Shown: positions 34,264-43,113 of the stretch, one piece after another
How positions within the stretch are numbered: position 1 is the stretch's first letter
Layout of the letters: every line of letters starts with the position of its first letter
NCBI GenBank assembly: GCA_944321525.1
Contig: CALULQ010000002.1
Location: 95,634 to 159,633 of the forward strand
Direction: 5' to 3'
Source: an uncultured Paraprevotella sp.
GTDB lineage: Bacteria; Bacteroidota; Bacteroidia; Bacteroidales; Bacteroidaceae
DNA length: 64,000 bases
Made by a program: the position numbers and the translations under genes
The notes under the pieces: generated by a model
What the model was told of the DNA's origin: nothing
Databases searched by the model: none
The model's input: only the letters and a program-made list of their open reading frames with translations

Positions 34264-36210
34264 ATGCCCCAACGCAAAACACTATATCCCCTCATCCCTG
34301 TCCTCATCGTGGGACTGCTGGCCGCCTGCGCCAGCATCGGTTCACCCGACGGCGGAGAGTATGACGAGACGCCGCCGAAAGTTGTCGCATGCCAACCGGC
34401 CAACTTGTCGACCGACAACCAAAGCAAGCGGGCGACGCTCTCCTTCGATGAATTCATCGTGCTCGAAAACGCATCGGAGAAAGTCGTCGTCTCACCGCCA
34501 CAAAAGGAAATGCCCGAAATCCGCACATCGGGAAAAAGAATCCACATCACCTTGTTCGACACCCTGAAGGCCAACACGACGTACACGGTGGACTTCGCCG
34601 ACGCCATCGTGGACAACAACGAGGGGAACCCGATGGGCAACTTCACGTATTCCTTCTCCACCGGACCGGAGATCGACACCATGGAGGTGTCCGGAACGCT
34701 GCTCGAGGCCGAAAACCTGGAACCCATCAAGGGCATGCTGGTGGGACTGCATGCCGACTTGTCGGACACGGTGTTCACCACAAAACCGTTCGACCGCGTG
34801 TCGCGCACCAACAGCCGCGGGCAATTCACCATCAAAGGCATTGCACCCGGGAGATACCACATCTACGCCTTGCAGGACATGGACGGGAACTTCCTCTTCA
34901 ACCAGAAAGCCGAGAAAATAGCCTTCGACTCCATCCTGATTGAACCGACGTGCGCCCCCGACACCCGACAAGACACGACATGGATCGACAGCACCCACAT
35001 CGACACCATCAAGACCATACACTACACGCATTTCTATCCGGACAACATCGTCCTGCGGGCCTTCACGGAGGATTATGTAGACCTGCACCTGCTGAAGACG
35101 GAACGTCTTATCCCGGACATGTTCTCCATCTATTTCACCGGCCCGTCGGACACCATCCCCACCATCAAGGGGCTGAACTTCGACGGAGCGGAAGACTTCA
35201 TCCTGGAACGCTCCGCCCGCAACGACACGCTGACCTATTGGATCACGGACACACTGGTGTCTGACAAAGACACGTTGTCGTTCAGCCTCACTTACCTGGA
35301 CACCGACACGCTGGGGCAACTGGTCTACCGCACGGACACGCTCGACCTGGTGCCCAAAATCACCCGCTCGAGACAACGGGAAGAGAAGCAGAAGAAAATA
35401 GAGGAATGGGAAGACCAACAGAAAAAGGAGAAGCGGCGCATGAAGGACAAATATGAGGAAAAGCCCAACCCGTTCCTGCGCGAAGACTTCAACTTCAAGG
35501 TGCAACCCAGCGGAAGCATCGCACCGACGGAAAACATCCGTTTCACCTTCGACGAACCCATCGCTAAGCTCGACACCGCCGCCCTCCGCTTCTTCAAATA
35601 CAACGAGAAGGACAGTGCGTGGGTCGACGAGCCCTACCTCTTCCTGCCCGTGGAGGGTGACCGGCGCAGCTACGTGCTCTACGCTGAATGGCATCCCGGG
35701 GAAAAATACAAGTTCGAAGCCGACAGCAACGCCGTGGTCAGCATCTTGGGCAAGCTGAGCACGGCCATCAAGAAGGAAATCCCCGTCACACCCGAGGACG
35801 AATTCAGTTCGCTCTTCGTGCAACTGACACTGCAACCGCAAGACACCGCCGTCTACGTCCAACTACTGAACAGCAGCGACAACGTGGTGCGCACGGCGCG
35901 GGCGGTCAACCACCGGGCCGACTTCTTCTACCTGAAGCCCAATGAATACTACCTCCGCCTCTTCATCGACAGGAACGGCGACGGGAAATGGACCACGGGA
36001 GAATACGCCGCCGGCCTGCAGCCGGAGGAGGTGTTCTACTTCCCCAAACCGTTGATGCTGAGGGCACGCTGGGAAGTGGAACAGGACTGGAACGTGAGGG
36101 GAATCCCCCTGAACAAGCAGAAACCGGAAGCCATCACCAAACAAAAGCCTGACGCGGAAAAGAAAATCAAACAACGCAATGCGGAAAGAAGAAGAGAAAT
36201 GAACCGTTAA
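34264..36210 (+). CDS. Ig-like domain lipoprotein
   Basis: A 648-residue exported lipoprotein: the signal peptide MPQRKTLYPLIPVLIVGLLAACAS ends in a lipobox (LAAC, Cys22), followed by GSPDGGEYDETPPKVVACQP, the usual entry into a bacterial Ig-like (Big_5/SbsA-type) domain (residues about 35-140: TLSFDEFIVLENASEKVVVSPP, TYTVDFADAIVDNNEGNP). A carboxypeptidase-regulatory-like beta domain follows at about 145-220 (VSGTLLEAENLEPIKGMLVGLHAD). A Lys/Glu-rich segment (RSRQREEKQKKIEEWEDQQKKEKRRMKDKYEEKPNPF) lies near residue 375, and the C-terminus is highly basic. Its ATG is 1 nt after the GH3 stop. It is probably outer-membrane anchored; its function is unknown. Confidence 0.85.
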   Translation: MPQRKTLYPLIPVLIVGLLAACASIGSPDGGEYDETPPKVVACQPANLSTDNQSKRATLSFDEFIVLENASEKVVVSPPQKEMPEIRTSGKRIHITLFDTLKANTTYTVDFADAIVDNNEGNPMGNFTYSFSTGPEIDTMEVSGTLLEAENLEPIKGMLVGLHADLSDTVFTTKPFDRVSRTNSRGQFTIKGIAPGRYHIYALQDMDGNFLFNQKAEKIAFDSILIEPTCAPDTRQDTTWIDSTHIDTIKTIHYTHFYPDNIVLRAFTEDYVDLHLLKTERLIPDMFSIYFTGPSDTIPTIKGLNFDGAEDFILERSARNDTLTYWITDTLVSDKDTLSFSLTYLDTDTLGQLVYRTDTLDLVPKITRSRQREEKQKKIEEWEDQQKKEKRRMKDKYEEKPNPFLREDFNFKVQPSGSIAPTENIRFTFDEPIAKLDTAALRFFKYNEKDSAWVDEPYLFLPVEGDRRSYVLYAEWHPGEKYKFEADSNAVVSILGKLSTAIKKEIPVTPEDEFSSLFVQLTLQPQDTAVYVQLLNSSDNVVRTARAVNHRADFFYLKPNEYYLRLFIDRNGDGKWTTGEYAAGLQPEEVFYFPKPLMLRARWEVEQDWNVRGIPLNKQKPEAITKQKPDAEKKIKQRNAERRREMNR

Positions 36211-36229
36211 AAGAAAGGGACCGAACATC

Positions 36230-37048
36230 ATGAAGAAGTTTGTTTTGCTGATATGCCTCCTCTCCTTTTGGGGAGCCGCACTGCTGCCGGCCAAGGCGCA
36301 ATGCCCGGGCGAGAACATCGCGTTCTCTGCCGGGGAAGACTTGTCGTACAAGCTCTATTTCAACTGGAAATTCATCTGGGTCACGGTTGGCTCGGCCAAC
36401 ATGAACATCAAAAAGACCCGCTACGAAGGGCAGGACATGTACCGCTGCCACCTCATCACGCGCGGCAACAAACTGGCCGACCGCCTCTTCGTCCTGCGCG
36501 ACACGCTGGTGAGCATCGTGGACGACGACCTGGTACCCTACTACTACCGCAAGGGGGCATTGGAGGGCGACCGCTACACAGTAGATGAAGCCTGGTACAA
36601 CTACCTCGGAGACAAGACCCGCATGAAGCTGCGCTTCAAAAGCCACAAGAACGAAATCAAGAGACTTGAAGAGGACTACAAGGAGTGCGTGCACGACATG
36701 CTCAGCATGATGCTCTACGCCCGCTCCTTCGACGCATCGGACTACAAGGAAGGGCAGAAAATCCTCTTCCCCATGGTCGACAACGGGAAAATAGAGGAAC
36801 AGACGCTCATCTACCGGGGCAAGAAGACATTCAAGATGGAGGAAAGCAAGACCAAATACCGCTGCCTCGTCTTCTCGTTCGTGGAATACGAAGACGGGAA
36901 GGAAGAAGAGGTGGTGACGTTCTATATCACCGACGACAAGAACCACCTCCCCGTGCGTCTGGACATGTTCCTGCGTTTCGGCAGCGCCAAAGCCTTCCTG
37001 ACGGAAGCCAAGGGCGTGCGCAACCCGCAGACATCCATTATCAAATAA
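36230..37048 (+). CDS. DUF3108 domain protein, exported
   Basis: A 272-residue protein with a signal peptide (MKKFVLLICLLSFWGAALLPAKA, cut before QCPGEN) and a DUF3108-like beta-rich domain: AFSAGEDLSYKLYFNWKFIWVTVGSANMNI near residue 30 and LITRGNKLADRLFVLRDTLVSIVDDDLVPYYYRKG near residue 75. DUF3108 proteins are periplasmic and of unknown function. A Lys/Glu-rich end (YEDGKEEEVVTFYITDDKNHLPVRLDMFLRFGSAKAFL) is standard for the family. It is in the same operon as the Ig-like lipoprotein, 19 bp downstream. Confidence 0.88.
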   Translation: MKKFVLLICLLSFWGAALLPAKAQCPGENIAFSAGEDLSYKLYFNWKFIWVTVGSANMNIKKTRYEGQDMYRCHLITRGNKLADRLFVLRDTLVSIVDDDLVPYYYRKGALEGDRYTVDEAWYNYLGDKTRMKLRFKSHKNEIKRLEEDYKECVHDMLSMMLYARSFDASDYKEGQKILFPMVDNGKIEEQTLIYRGKKTFKMEESKTKYRCLVFSFVEYEDGKEEEVVTFYITDDKNHLPVRLDMFLRFGSAKAFLTEAKGVRNPQTSIIK

Positions 37049-37066
37049 CATAAAAAGAAGAATACC

Positions 37067-37762
37067 ATGAAAAAGTCCGATTGGGCCTTCGCCGCAATCA
37101 TCCTTGCGATTTTCGCCCCGTTTGTGTTCTGCGAGCCGCTCTACGGCTGGTACAAGTCTTTCAATGCCGAGCATGGCATGGTCATGAGTTTCCTGAAGTT
37201 CGCCATCCTTTCCACCGCGGGCGAGCTTCTGGGATTGCGCCTCAGCGCCGGCACCTACGTGCGGCGCGGCTTCGGCGTGTGGCCACGGGCCGTCGTGTGG
37301 GGCATCCTGGGCATGGGCATCAACCTGGCCATGATTGTCTTCTCCAACGGCGTGCCGGTAGCCCTCGAATACTGCGGCCTGCAGGGCGCGGTGGCCGCGA
37401 TGTCCGGACCGGCCGGCGCGCTGAAGGTGCTCGTGGCCCTTTGCATCTCCATCGGCATGAACGGCATCTTCGCCCCGGTGTTCATGACCTTCCACAAAAT
37501 CACCGATACGCACATCCTGGCCTGCGGCGGCTCGCTGCGCGCCCTGGCCACCCCCATCCCGATGGCCCGCATCATGACGGACCTGAACTGGGACACGCAG
37601 TGGAACTTCGTGTTCAAGAAAACCATCCCCTTCTTCTGGGTGCCGGCCCACACCATCACCTTCCTGCTGCCGGGCGAGGCCCGGGTCTTGTTCGCGGCCC
37701 TGCTGGGCGTGGTGCTGGGCGTACTGCTGGCCGTGGCCGCACGGATGAAGGCCAAAGACTGA
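37067..37762 (+). CDS. Integral membrane protein of unknown function
   Basis: A 231-residue protein with five or six predicted membrane segments (WAFAAIILAIFAPFVFC; AVVWGILGMGINLAMIVFS; LKVLVALCISIGMNGIFAPVFMTF; VLFAALLGVVLGVLLAVAA). The C-terminal pattern NFVFKKTIPFFWVPAHTITFLLPGEARVLFAALLGV loosely recalls the Mpv17/PMP22 C-terminal signature, but the match is too weak to name it. It ends KAKD. It follows the DUF3108 gene by 18 bp, so it is probably co-transcribed. Confidence 0.8.
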   Translation: MKKSDWAFAAIILAIFAPFVFCEPLYGWYKSFNAEHGMVMSFLKFAILSTAGELLGLRLSAGTYVRRGFGVWPRAVVWGILGMGINLAMIVFSNGVPVALEYCGLQGAVAAMSGPAGALKVLVALCISIGMNGIFAPVFMTFHKITDTHILACGGSLRALATPIPMARIMTDLNWDTQWNFVFKKTIPFFWVPAHTITFLLPGEARVLFAALLGVVLGVLLAVAARMKAKD

Positions 37763-37769
37763 CCGACGG

Positions 37770-38099
37770 ATGGATAATTCCCCCAGGCCCATGACAGGAG
37801 CAGAAATATACATCAACGGTCGTCCGCCCGTGACGATAGCCGCCGACAACTTCGCCTACATCTTCGCGTTCTGCGGCGGGGCGTCCGGCGACTGGCTCGT
37901 GGCCGGAGGCGGCAACTATGGCGAACGGCTCACATGGATTGACGAGGCGCTCCGCAAGGGCGACCGCATACGCATCCGCATCGTGGAAACGGAACAACCA
38001 TCTTCCCCCCTGAAGGTCAGGCCGAACGACCGCATGAAAATGAAAGCACGCTACGAACAGCTGAAGGCCGAACTGAAAGCCAAGGGACTCATCAAATAG
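37770..38099 (+). CDS. Small hypothetical protein (paralogue of next gene)
   Basis: A 109-residue protein I do not recognise. It has a beta-rich N-terminal part (EIYINGRPPVTIAADNFAYIFAFCGGASGDWLVAGGGNY), GDRIRIRIVETEQPSSPLKVRP, and a C-terminal helix ARYEQLKAELKAKGLIK. No signal peptide is visible. An in-frame ATG 7 codons later (MTGAEIYING) is an equally possible start. The layout, with a GDxhxhxhxE strand, a Pro-rich link and a final YxxLKxxLxxxGxI helix, matches the next gene, suggesting an old tandem duplication. Confidence 0.7.
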   Translation: MDNSPRPMTGAEIYINGRPPVTIAADNFAYIFAFCGGASGDWLVAGGGNYGERLTWIDEALRKGDRIRIRIVETEQPSSPLKVRPNDRMKMKARYEQLKAELKAKGLIK

Positions 38100-38108
38100 C
38101 ACGGCCGC

Positions 38109-38477
38109 ATGAAAGGAATGATCGTCAGAAGCACCACTTGGAACGGCAAGGCGCTACGCATCGGCACGCCCGACGGGTGCAGCGTCTGCGTGGAGTTCTT
38201 CGGTGGCCTCGGAGCCACGTGGAATCCCGGCGCATACAGCCCGGCCGCGCACAAAAGCATGAGTTGGGGAGGCGGAGAACTGAAAGTGGGCGACGAGGTG
38301 GAACTCGAACTGGCGGAGCTGGACGAAGCGGACGTAGCACCTCCCATCGAAACTTCGCGCGACGGGGAGCCCCCACCCATAGCCATCGACGACCCGAACG
38401 TATGGATGCACAAACTGTACGACTACATGCGCTACAAGAAAATTCTGGAAGACGAAGGTGTCATCGAGAAGGAATAA
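38109..38477 (+). CDS. Small hypothetical protein (paralogue of previous gene)
   Basis: A 122-residue acidic protein with no recognised family. It starts MKGMIVRSTTWNGKALRIG, has beta strands up to SWGGGELKVGDEVELELAELDEADVAPP, then a Pro-rich link (DGEPPPIAIDDP) and a C-terminal helix MHKLYDYMRYKKILEDEGVIEKE. The order of elements matches the previous gene. No signal peptide or membrane segment is seen, so both are probably cytoplasmic. It is the last gene of the plus-strand unit before the tRNA. Confidence 0.75.
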   Translation: MKGMIVRSTTWNGKALRIGTPDGCSVCVEFFGGLGATWNPGAYSPAAHKSMSWGGGELKVGDEVELELAELDEADVAPPIETSRDGEPPPIAIDDPNVWMHKLYDYMRYKKILEDEGVIEKE

Positions 38478-38531
38478 TCCATAAGGGCACGGAAAACGCA
38501 AAAGCGCCCCAATCCGGTTCAAGCATAAAAG

Positions 38532-38574
38532 GAAGTCCGCCAACCGTCTGCAAACAAGACGATTGGCGGACTTC
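38532..38574 (-). terminator. Strong hairpin, terminator of tRNA-Arg
   Basis: A 17-bp stem with one mismatch (GAAGTCCGCCAA...TTGGCGGACTTC and CGTCT...AGACG) and a short loop. On the minus strand it is followed by CCTTTTATG, so it ends the tRNA transcript; it may also stop plus-strand transcripts from the gene at 38109. Confidence 0.8.
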
Positions 38575-38578
38575 TTCG

Positions 38579-38650
38579 TACCCCCGCCGGGAATCGAACC
38601 CGGATTGGCGGTTTAGGAAACCGTAGTTCTATCCATTGAACTACAGGGGC
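38579..38650 (-). tRNA. tRNA-Arg (anticodon CCU)
   Basis: Read on the minus strand the sequence folds as a complete tRNA: acceptor GCCCCTG paired with CGGGGGT, D arm GTTC...GAAC, anticodon loop TTCCTAA giving anticodon CCT, T arm CCGGGTTCGATTCCCGG, discriminator A. CCA is not encoded. It reads the rare arginine codon AGG. Confidence 0.95.
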
Positions 38651-39225
38651 GCTTCGGATAATGCTGTGCAAAGTTAATGCTTTCTGCGGAAAAAGGCGAA
38701 CAGCGAGGGGAAAAACTTTTTGCCGGCATCCATTTTTCTTCTTCCGCGCGGACGGGGAAACGAGAAAGAGCATGCGCCGGTACCGAATCGTATGCTGCGG
38801 AGAATACTCGAGTACTTCCCGCAGAGTACTCGAGTACTTGCCGCAAAGTACGCTGCGCCGCTGCGCACGGCCCGTTCCGGGCGGGCGGTCGCCTCCGCCC
38901 GTTTTCCGGCACCGCCAACCTTCACGAAGCATGCGCCGGCACCGGCCGGGCCGGCAACCCGCAAAGCGGAACGGCGCAGCCCATGGAACGGCATCGGCAG
39001 GACGCACCGCAAGAAGCTGACAAACAAAACATTGCGACCATACCGACGAGGTTTGGCGGGGCAGACGGACGGGCAGCCTGCATATTTATTCATTTTCAGC
39101 CCTGCCTTTCGGCATTCTGTCTGCGCCACCATGGGAAAACCCGATGAAATGCAAGGGAAACGGCCCTTTTATTAACGATTTTACACCAAAAATCCCTTCC
39201 GGCAATGCTTTTAATAGCGAAAAAT
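38651..39225. other. GC-rich intergenic region between tRNA-Arg and korA
   Basis: No supportable gene. It holds repeat copy B (38790-38851) and a GC-rich inverted repeat near 38880-38905 (CGGGCGG...CCGCCCG). Open frames on both strands cover it but are Arg/Ala/Pro-rich with no domain signal. The last 80 bp before korA are AT-rich and include the promoter. Confidence 0.6.
38790..38851. repeat. GTAC palindrome repeat, copy B (three units)
   Basis: Three 18-bp units at an exact 22-bp period with TCGA spacers: GTATGCTGCGGAGAATAC (diverged), GTACTTCCCGCAGAGTAC and GTACTTGCCGCAAAGTAC. Flanks CGAATC (left) and GCTGCG (right) also occur at copy D. Confidence 0.9.
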
Positions 39226-39256
39226 TTTGTTTTTAGCCATTTCTTTGCGATATTTG
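39226..39256 (+). promoter_or_regulatory. Promoter of korAB
   Basis: GATATTTG at 39249-39256 is one base off TAnnTTTG, with TTTTG at 39226-39230 as -33 box and the right spacing. A 50-nt leader precedes korA. Confidence 0.6.
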
Positions 39257-39309
39257 CAGGGTTTAGGTAGGAAGAATATACAGTAATTCATATATAAAAC
39301 CACAAAAAG

Positions 39310-41157
39310 ATGGCTGAATCTTTAGAAGTGAAAGAGCTGGACCAGGTAGTGGTCCGCTTCTCGGGTGACTCCGGCGACGGCATGCAGCTGGCCGGAAACA
39401 TTTTCTCTACGGTCTCCGCAACGGTGGGGAACGACATCTGCACGTTCCCCGATTATCCCGCCGACATCCGCGCCCCGCAGGGAGCGCTCACGGGCGTGTC
39501 CGCTTTCCAAGTGCACATCGGCGCCGGGCGGGTGTACACCCCGGGTGACAAGTGCGACGTGCTGGTGGCCATGAACGCCGCCGCGCTGAAGACGCAATAC
39601 AAGTATGCCAAGCCGACGGCTTGCATCATCATCGATACGGACTGCTTCCAGGCCAAGGACTTGGAAAAGGCTGCCTTCACGACGGACAATCCCATCGAGG
39701 AAATGGGCATCAAGAACGACGTGATCGCCGCCCCCATCACGCAGATGGTGAAAGATTGCCTGGCGGATTCGGGCATGGACAACAAGGCCATGCTGAAATG
39801 CCGCAACATGTTCGCCGTGGGACTGGTGTGCTGGTTGTTCAACCGCGACTTGGAAGTGGCCTTCAACATGCTGCGCGAGAAGTTCGCCAAGAAGCCGGCC
39901 ATCGCCGAAGCCAACATCAAGGTGGTGCAGGCGGGATACGACTACGGCGCCAACACCCATGCCTCGGTGGCACACACCTACCGCGTGGACTCCAAAGAAA
40001 AGAAACCGGGCAAGTACATGGACATCATGGGCAACAAGGCCACGGCCTACGGCTTCATCGCCGCTGCCGAAAAGGCCGGCAAACGGCTCTACTTGGGTTC
40101 CTACCCCATCACGCCGGCCACCGACGTGCTGCACGAGCTGTCGAAGCACAAGAGCCTGGGCGTGATGACGGTGCAGTGCGAGGATGAAATCGCGGGCTGC
40201 GCCTCGTCTGTCGGCGCCGCCTTCGCGGGCGCGCTGGCCGTGACGTCCACTTCCGGACCGGGCGTGTGCCTGAAGTCCGAGGCCATGAACCTGGCCGTCA
40301 TCACCGAACTTCCCTTGGTGGTGCTCGACGTGCAGCGCGGCGGCCCCTCCACGGGCATGCCGACGAAAAGCGAGCAGACCGACCTGCTGCAGGCCTTGTT
40401 CGGGCGCAACGGCGAATCGCCCATGCCAGTGATGGCCGCCACCTCGCCCACCAACTGCTTCGACGCGGCCTACTATGCCTGCAAAATGGCGCTGGAGCAC
40501 ATGACGCCGGTGGTGTTGCTCACCGACGCCTTCGTGGCCAACGGTTCCGGCGCGTTCAAGCTCCCCGACCTGGACGAATATCCCGACATCAAGCCGCCCT
40601 ACGTGACGCCTGACATGGCGGGGCACTACACGCCCTACATGCGCAACCCGGAAAACCAGGTGCGCTATTGGGCCATCCCGGGACAGGAAGGCTTCATGCA
40701 CATCCTCGGCGGACTGGAGAAAGACGGGCGCACGGGTGCCATCAGCACCGACCCTGAGAACCACGACCTGATGTGCCGCCTGCGCGCCGAGAAAGTGGCC
40801 AAGATTCCCGTGCCCGACGTGGAAGTGCAGGGCTGCACGGAGGATGCCGAGCTGCTCATCGTGGGCTTCGGCGGCACCTACGGCCACCTGCATTCCGCCA
40901 TGGACGAGATGAACGCGGCCGGCAAGAAAGTGGCCCTGGCCCATTTCTCCTACCTCAACCCGCTGCCCACCAACACGGCCGCAGTGCTGAAGAAGTATCC
41001 GAAGGTGGTGGTGGCAGAACAAAACCTGGGACAGTTTGCCGCCTACCTGCGGATGAAGGTGGACGGCTTCGTGCCCTATCAGTTCAACCAAGTCAAGGGA
41101 CAGCCGTTCGTGGTGAGCGAACTGGTGGCCGCCTTCAACGAGATCTACAACAAATAA
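39310..41157 (+). CDS. korA: 2-oxoacid:ferredoxin oxidoreductase, alpha subunit (2-oxoglutarate type)
   Basis: A 615-residue fused gamma-alpha subunit. Residues about 1-190 form the gamma domain (VVRFSGDSGDGMQLAGNIFSTVSA), and from about 225 the alpha pyrimidine-binding domain (LYLGSYPITPATDVLHELSKH, QCEDEIAGCASSVGAAFAGALAVTSTSGPGVCLKSEAMNLA). The YPITPxTxxxE pattern is diagnostic. The enzyme decarboxylates a 2-oxoacid, most likely 2-oxoglutarate, to acyl-CoA and reduces ferredoxin, or runs in reverse for reductive carboxylation. Together with korB it forms the two-subunit enzyme common in anaerobic Bacteroidetes. Its own promoter precedes it. Confidence 0.93.
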   Translation: MAESLEVKELDQVVVRFSGDSGDGMQLAGNIFSTVSATVGNDICTFPDYPADIRAPQGALTGVSAFQVHIGAGRVYTPGDKCDVLVAMNAAALKTQYKYAKPTACIIIDTDCFQAKDLEKAAFTTDNPIEEMGIKNDVIAAPITQMVKDCLADSGMDNKAMLKCRNMFAVGLVCWLFNRDLEVAFNMLREKFAKKPAIAEANIKVVQAGYDYGANTHASVAHTYRVDSKEKKPGKYMDIMGNKATAYGFIAAAEKAGKRLYLGSYPITPATDVLHELSKHKSLGVMTVQCEDEIAGCASSVGAAFAGALAVTSTSGPGVCLKSEAMNLAVITELPLVVLDVQRGGPSTGMPTKSEQTDLLQALFGRNGESPMPVMAATSPTNCFDAAYYACKMALEHMTPVVLLTDAFVANGSGAFKLPDLDEYPDIKPPYVTPDMAGHYTPYMRNPENQVRYWAIPGQEGFMHILGGLEKDGRTGAISTDPENHDLMCRLRAEKVAKIPVPDVEVQGCTEDAELLIVGFGGTYGHLHSAMDEMNAAGKKVALAHFSYLNPLPTNTAAVLKKYPKVVVAEQNLGQFAAYLRMKVDGFVPYQFNQVKGQPFVVSELVAAFNEIYNK

Positions 41158-41181
41158 CCAACTTCCTAAGAATCAAAGAAA

Positions 41182-42189
41182 ATGAGCGAATATACAGCTA
41201 AAGACTATAAAAAGGGACAACCCCGCTGGTGTCCGGGTTGTGGCGACCACTTCTTCTTGGCTTCCCTGCACAAGGCCATGGCCGAAATCGGCATCCCGCC
41301 CCACCAGACGGCCGTCATCTCCGGCATCGGCTGCTCCAGCCGCCTTCCTTACTATATGAACACCTACGCCATGCAGACCATCCACGGGCGCGCCGCGGCC
41401 ATCGCCACCGGCTTCAAGGTAGCCAATCCGGACATCACCGTATGGCAGATTTCGGGCGACGGCGACGGCCTGGCCATCGGCGGCAACCACTTCATCCATG
41501 CCATCCGCCGCAACGTGGACATCAACATGATCCTGCTGAACAACCGCATCTACGGTCTGACGAAAGGACAATACTCCCCGACTTCGCCGCGCGGCTTCGT
41601 CAGCAAGTCGTCGCCCTACGGCACGGTGGAGGACCCGTTCAACCCGGCTGAACTTTGCTTCGGCGCACGCGGGCACTTCTTCGCACGCGCCGTGGCCACC
41701 GACGGCGCCGGCACCGTGGAAATCCTGAAGGCCGCCCAGGCACACAAGGGGGCCTCGGTCTGCGAAATCCTACAAAACTGCGTGATATTCAACGACGGGG
41801 CATACGACTCGGTCTACACGAAAGAGGGCCGGGCCAAAAACACCATCTACCTGGAACACGGAAAACCGATGCTCTTCGGGGAGAACAAAGAATACGGACT
41901 GATGCAGGAAGGCTTCGGACTGAAGGTGGTGAAACTGGGCGAAAACGGGGTGACGGAAAAAGACATCCTCGTGCACGACGCACACTGCGAGGACAACACC
42001 CTGCACCTGAAACTGGCCCTGATGGAAGGCCCGGACTTCCCCGTGGCGCTGGGCGTCATCCGCGACGTGGAGGCTCCGACCTATGAAGCCGCCGTCAGCC
42101 AGCAGATTGAGGAAATCAAGGCCAAGAAGCCTTACCACAACTTCAAGGAACTGCTCTACACCAACGACATCTGGGAAGTGAAGGAATAA
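41182..42189 (+). CDS. korB: 2-oxoacid:ferredoxin oxidoreductase, beta subunit
   Basis: A 335-residue thiamine-diphosphate-binding beta subunit. PRWCPGCGDHFFLASLHKAM near residue 14 has the CxxC pair for the [4Fe-4S] cluster, with a further Cys in GIGCSSRLPYY; WQISGDGDGLAIGGNHFIHAIRRN near residue 90 and LLNNRIYGLTKGQYSPTS make up the GDG...NN thiamine-diphosphate motif. It partners KorA in the cytoplasm. It lies 24 bp downstream of korA, and the pair ends at a bidirectional terminator shared with upp. Confidence 0.95.
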   Translation: MSEYTAKDYKKGQPRWCPGCGDHFFLASLHKAMAEIGIPPHQTAVISGIGCSSRLPYYMNTYAMQTIHGRAAAIATGFKVANPDITVWQISGDGDGLAIGGNHFIHAIRRNVDINMILLNNRIYGLTKGQYSPTSPRGFVSKSSPYGTVEDPFNPAELCFGARGHFFARAVATDGAGTVEILKAAQAHKGASVCEILQNCVIFNDGAYDSVYTKEGRAKNTIYLEHGKPMLFGENKEYGLMQEGFGLKVVKLGENGVTEKDILVHDAHCEDNTLHLKLALMEGPDFPVALGVIRDVEAPTYEAAVSQQIEEIKAKKPYHNFKELLYTNDIWEVKE

Positions 42190-42210
42190 GAAACAGAAAA
42201 GCTTCATATC

Positions 42211-42262
42211 AAAAAAACTCCGCCTGCCTGGCATTTGCGCACAAGCAGGCGGAGCTTTTTTT
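42211..42262. terminator. Bidirectional terminator between korB and upp
   Basis: A 10-bp perfect stem (CTCCGCCTGC at 42218-42227, GCAGGCGGAG at 42245-42254) with A7 before and T7 after, so it can end transcripts from both convergent genes. Confidence 0.9.
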
Positions 42263-42277
42263 GGCATCCGCGCGTGC

Positions 42278-42937
42278 CTACAGCTTCTCGCCGTAAGCCA
42301 GGTCGCCTGCATCGCCCAGGCCGGGAACGATGTACATGTGGTCGTTCAGCCCCGGGTCGATGGCGCCGCACCACAAAGTGTAGTCGGCGTCGCGGAAAGC
42401 CGAGGCCAGGTAATCCACGCCCTGCTGGCTAGCAATGGCGCAACACAAATGCACCTTGGCCGGAATCCCCTTGGTCTCGAATGCCTTCAGGCCCAACTCC
42501 ATGCTCCCACCGGTGGCCAGCATGGGGTCGGCAATGATGAGCGTCCGCCCCGTGAGGTCGGGCGTGGCCAGATAATCAATGTGTATGCCCACCTCGTGGC
42601 ACTCCTTGTCCTTATAAAAGCGGTAGGCCGAGACAAAGGCATTGTCGGCCTCGTCGAACACGTTGAGAAACCCTTGGTGGAAAGGCAGTCCGGCACGGAA
42701 AATGGTGCCGAGCACGATGCGGTCGGTGTACAAGCGCGTGGGCGCGATGCCCAGAGGCGTCTGCACGTCCTTGACGGCATAGTCCAGCGTGCGACTGATC
42801 TCGTAGGCCATGACCTCCCCCACCCGCTCCAGGTTGCAGCGGAACAAGGCCCTGTTCTTTTGGTATTGCACTTCCCGCAACTCGGCCATATACTTGTTGA
42901 CCACGGTCGTCTGGTCGGCAAAGTTAATAATTTTCAT
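42278..42937 (-). CDS. upp: Uracil phosphoribosyltransferase
   Basis: A 219-residue pyrimidine salvage enzyme (uracil + PRPP to UMP). The start MKIINFADQTTVVNKYMAELRE is the family N-terminus; 28 extra open codons upstream are rejected. RLYTDRIVLGTIFRAGLPFHQGFL near residue 70 and LIIADPMLATGGSMELGLKAF near residue 135 (PRPP-binding loop) are diagnostic, and GLGDAGDLAYGEKL is the usual C-terminus. It converges on korB. Confidence 0.95.
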   Translation of the reverse strand: MKIINFADQTTVVNKYMAELREVQYQKNRALFRCNLERVGEVMAYEISRTLDYAVKDVQTPLGIAPTRLYTDRIVLGTIFRAGLPFHQGFLNVFDEADNAFVSAYRFYKDKECHEVGIHIDYLATPDLTGRTLIIADPMLATGGSMELGLKAFETKGIPAKVHLCCAIASQQGVDYLASAFRDADYTLWCGAIDPGLNDHMYIVPGLGDAGDLAYGEKL

Positions 42938-42968
42938 ATCTTTGTGGATTAGAATCATTAATGCAAGA

Positions 42969-42976
42969 CAAAAGTA
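42969..42976 (-). promoter_or_regulatory. -7 box of upp
   Basis: TACTTTTG on the minus strand, about 32 bp upstream of the upp ATG, fits TAnnTTTG. No convincing -33 box is seen. Confidence 0.45.
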
Positions 42977-43113
42977 ACAAAAACTTTGTGGAAATGTAAA
43001 CTCCGTTTGGCAAAACCCCACGCTTTGTCTTGCTTTTGGGAAATTTAACGGAGGTTTGCTGCCGAATTAAGAAAAATAAGACGCGGAAAGTTTCGCATGC
43101 CCGCAAATCTTTG

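Noticed and set aside
38579..38650. tRNA-Arg as the attachment site of an integrated element
   Set aside because: No integrase is adjacent and no duplicated tRNA 3' end was seen in the window.
39322..41091. 589-codon minus-strand open frame opposite korA
   Set aside because: His/Val-rich antisense shadow of a strongly supported gene.
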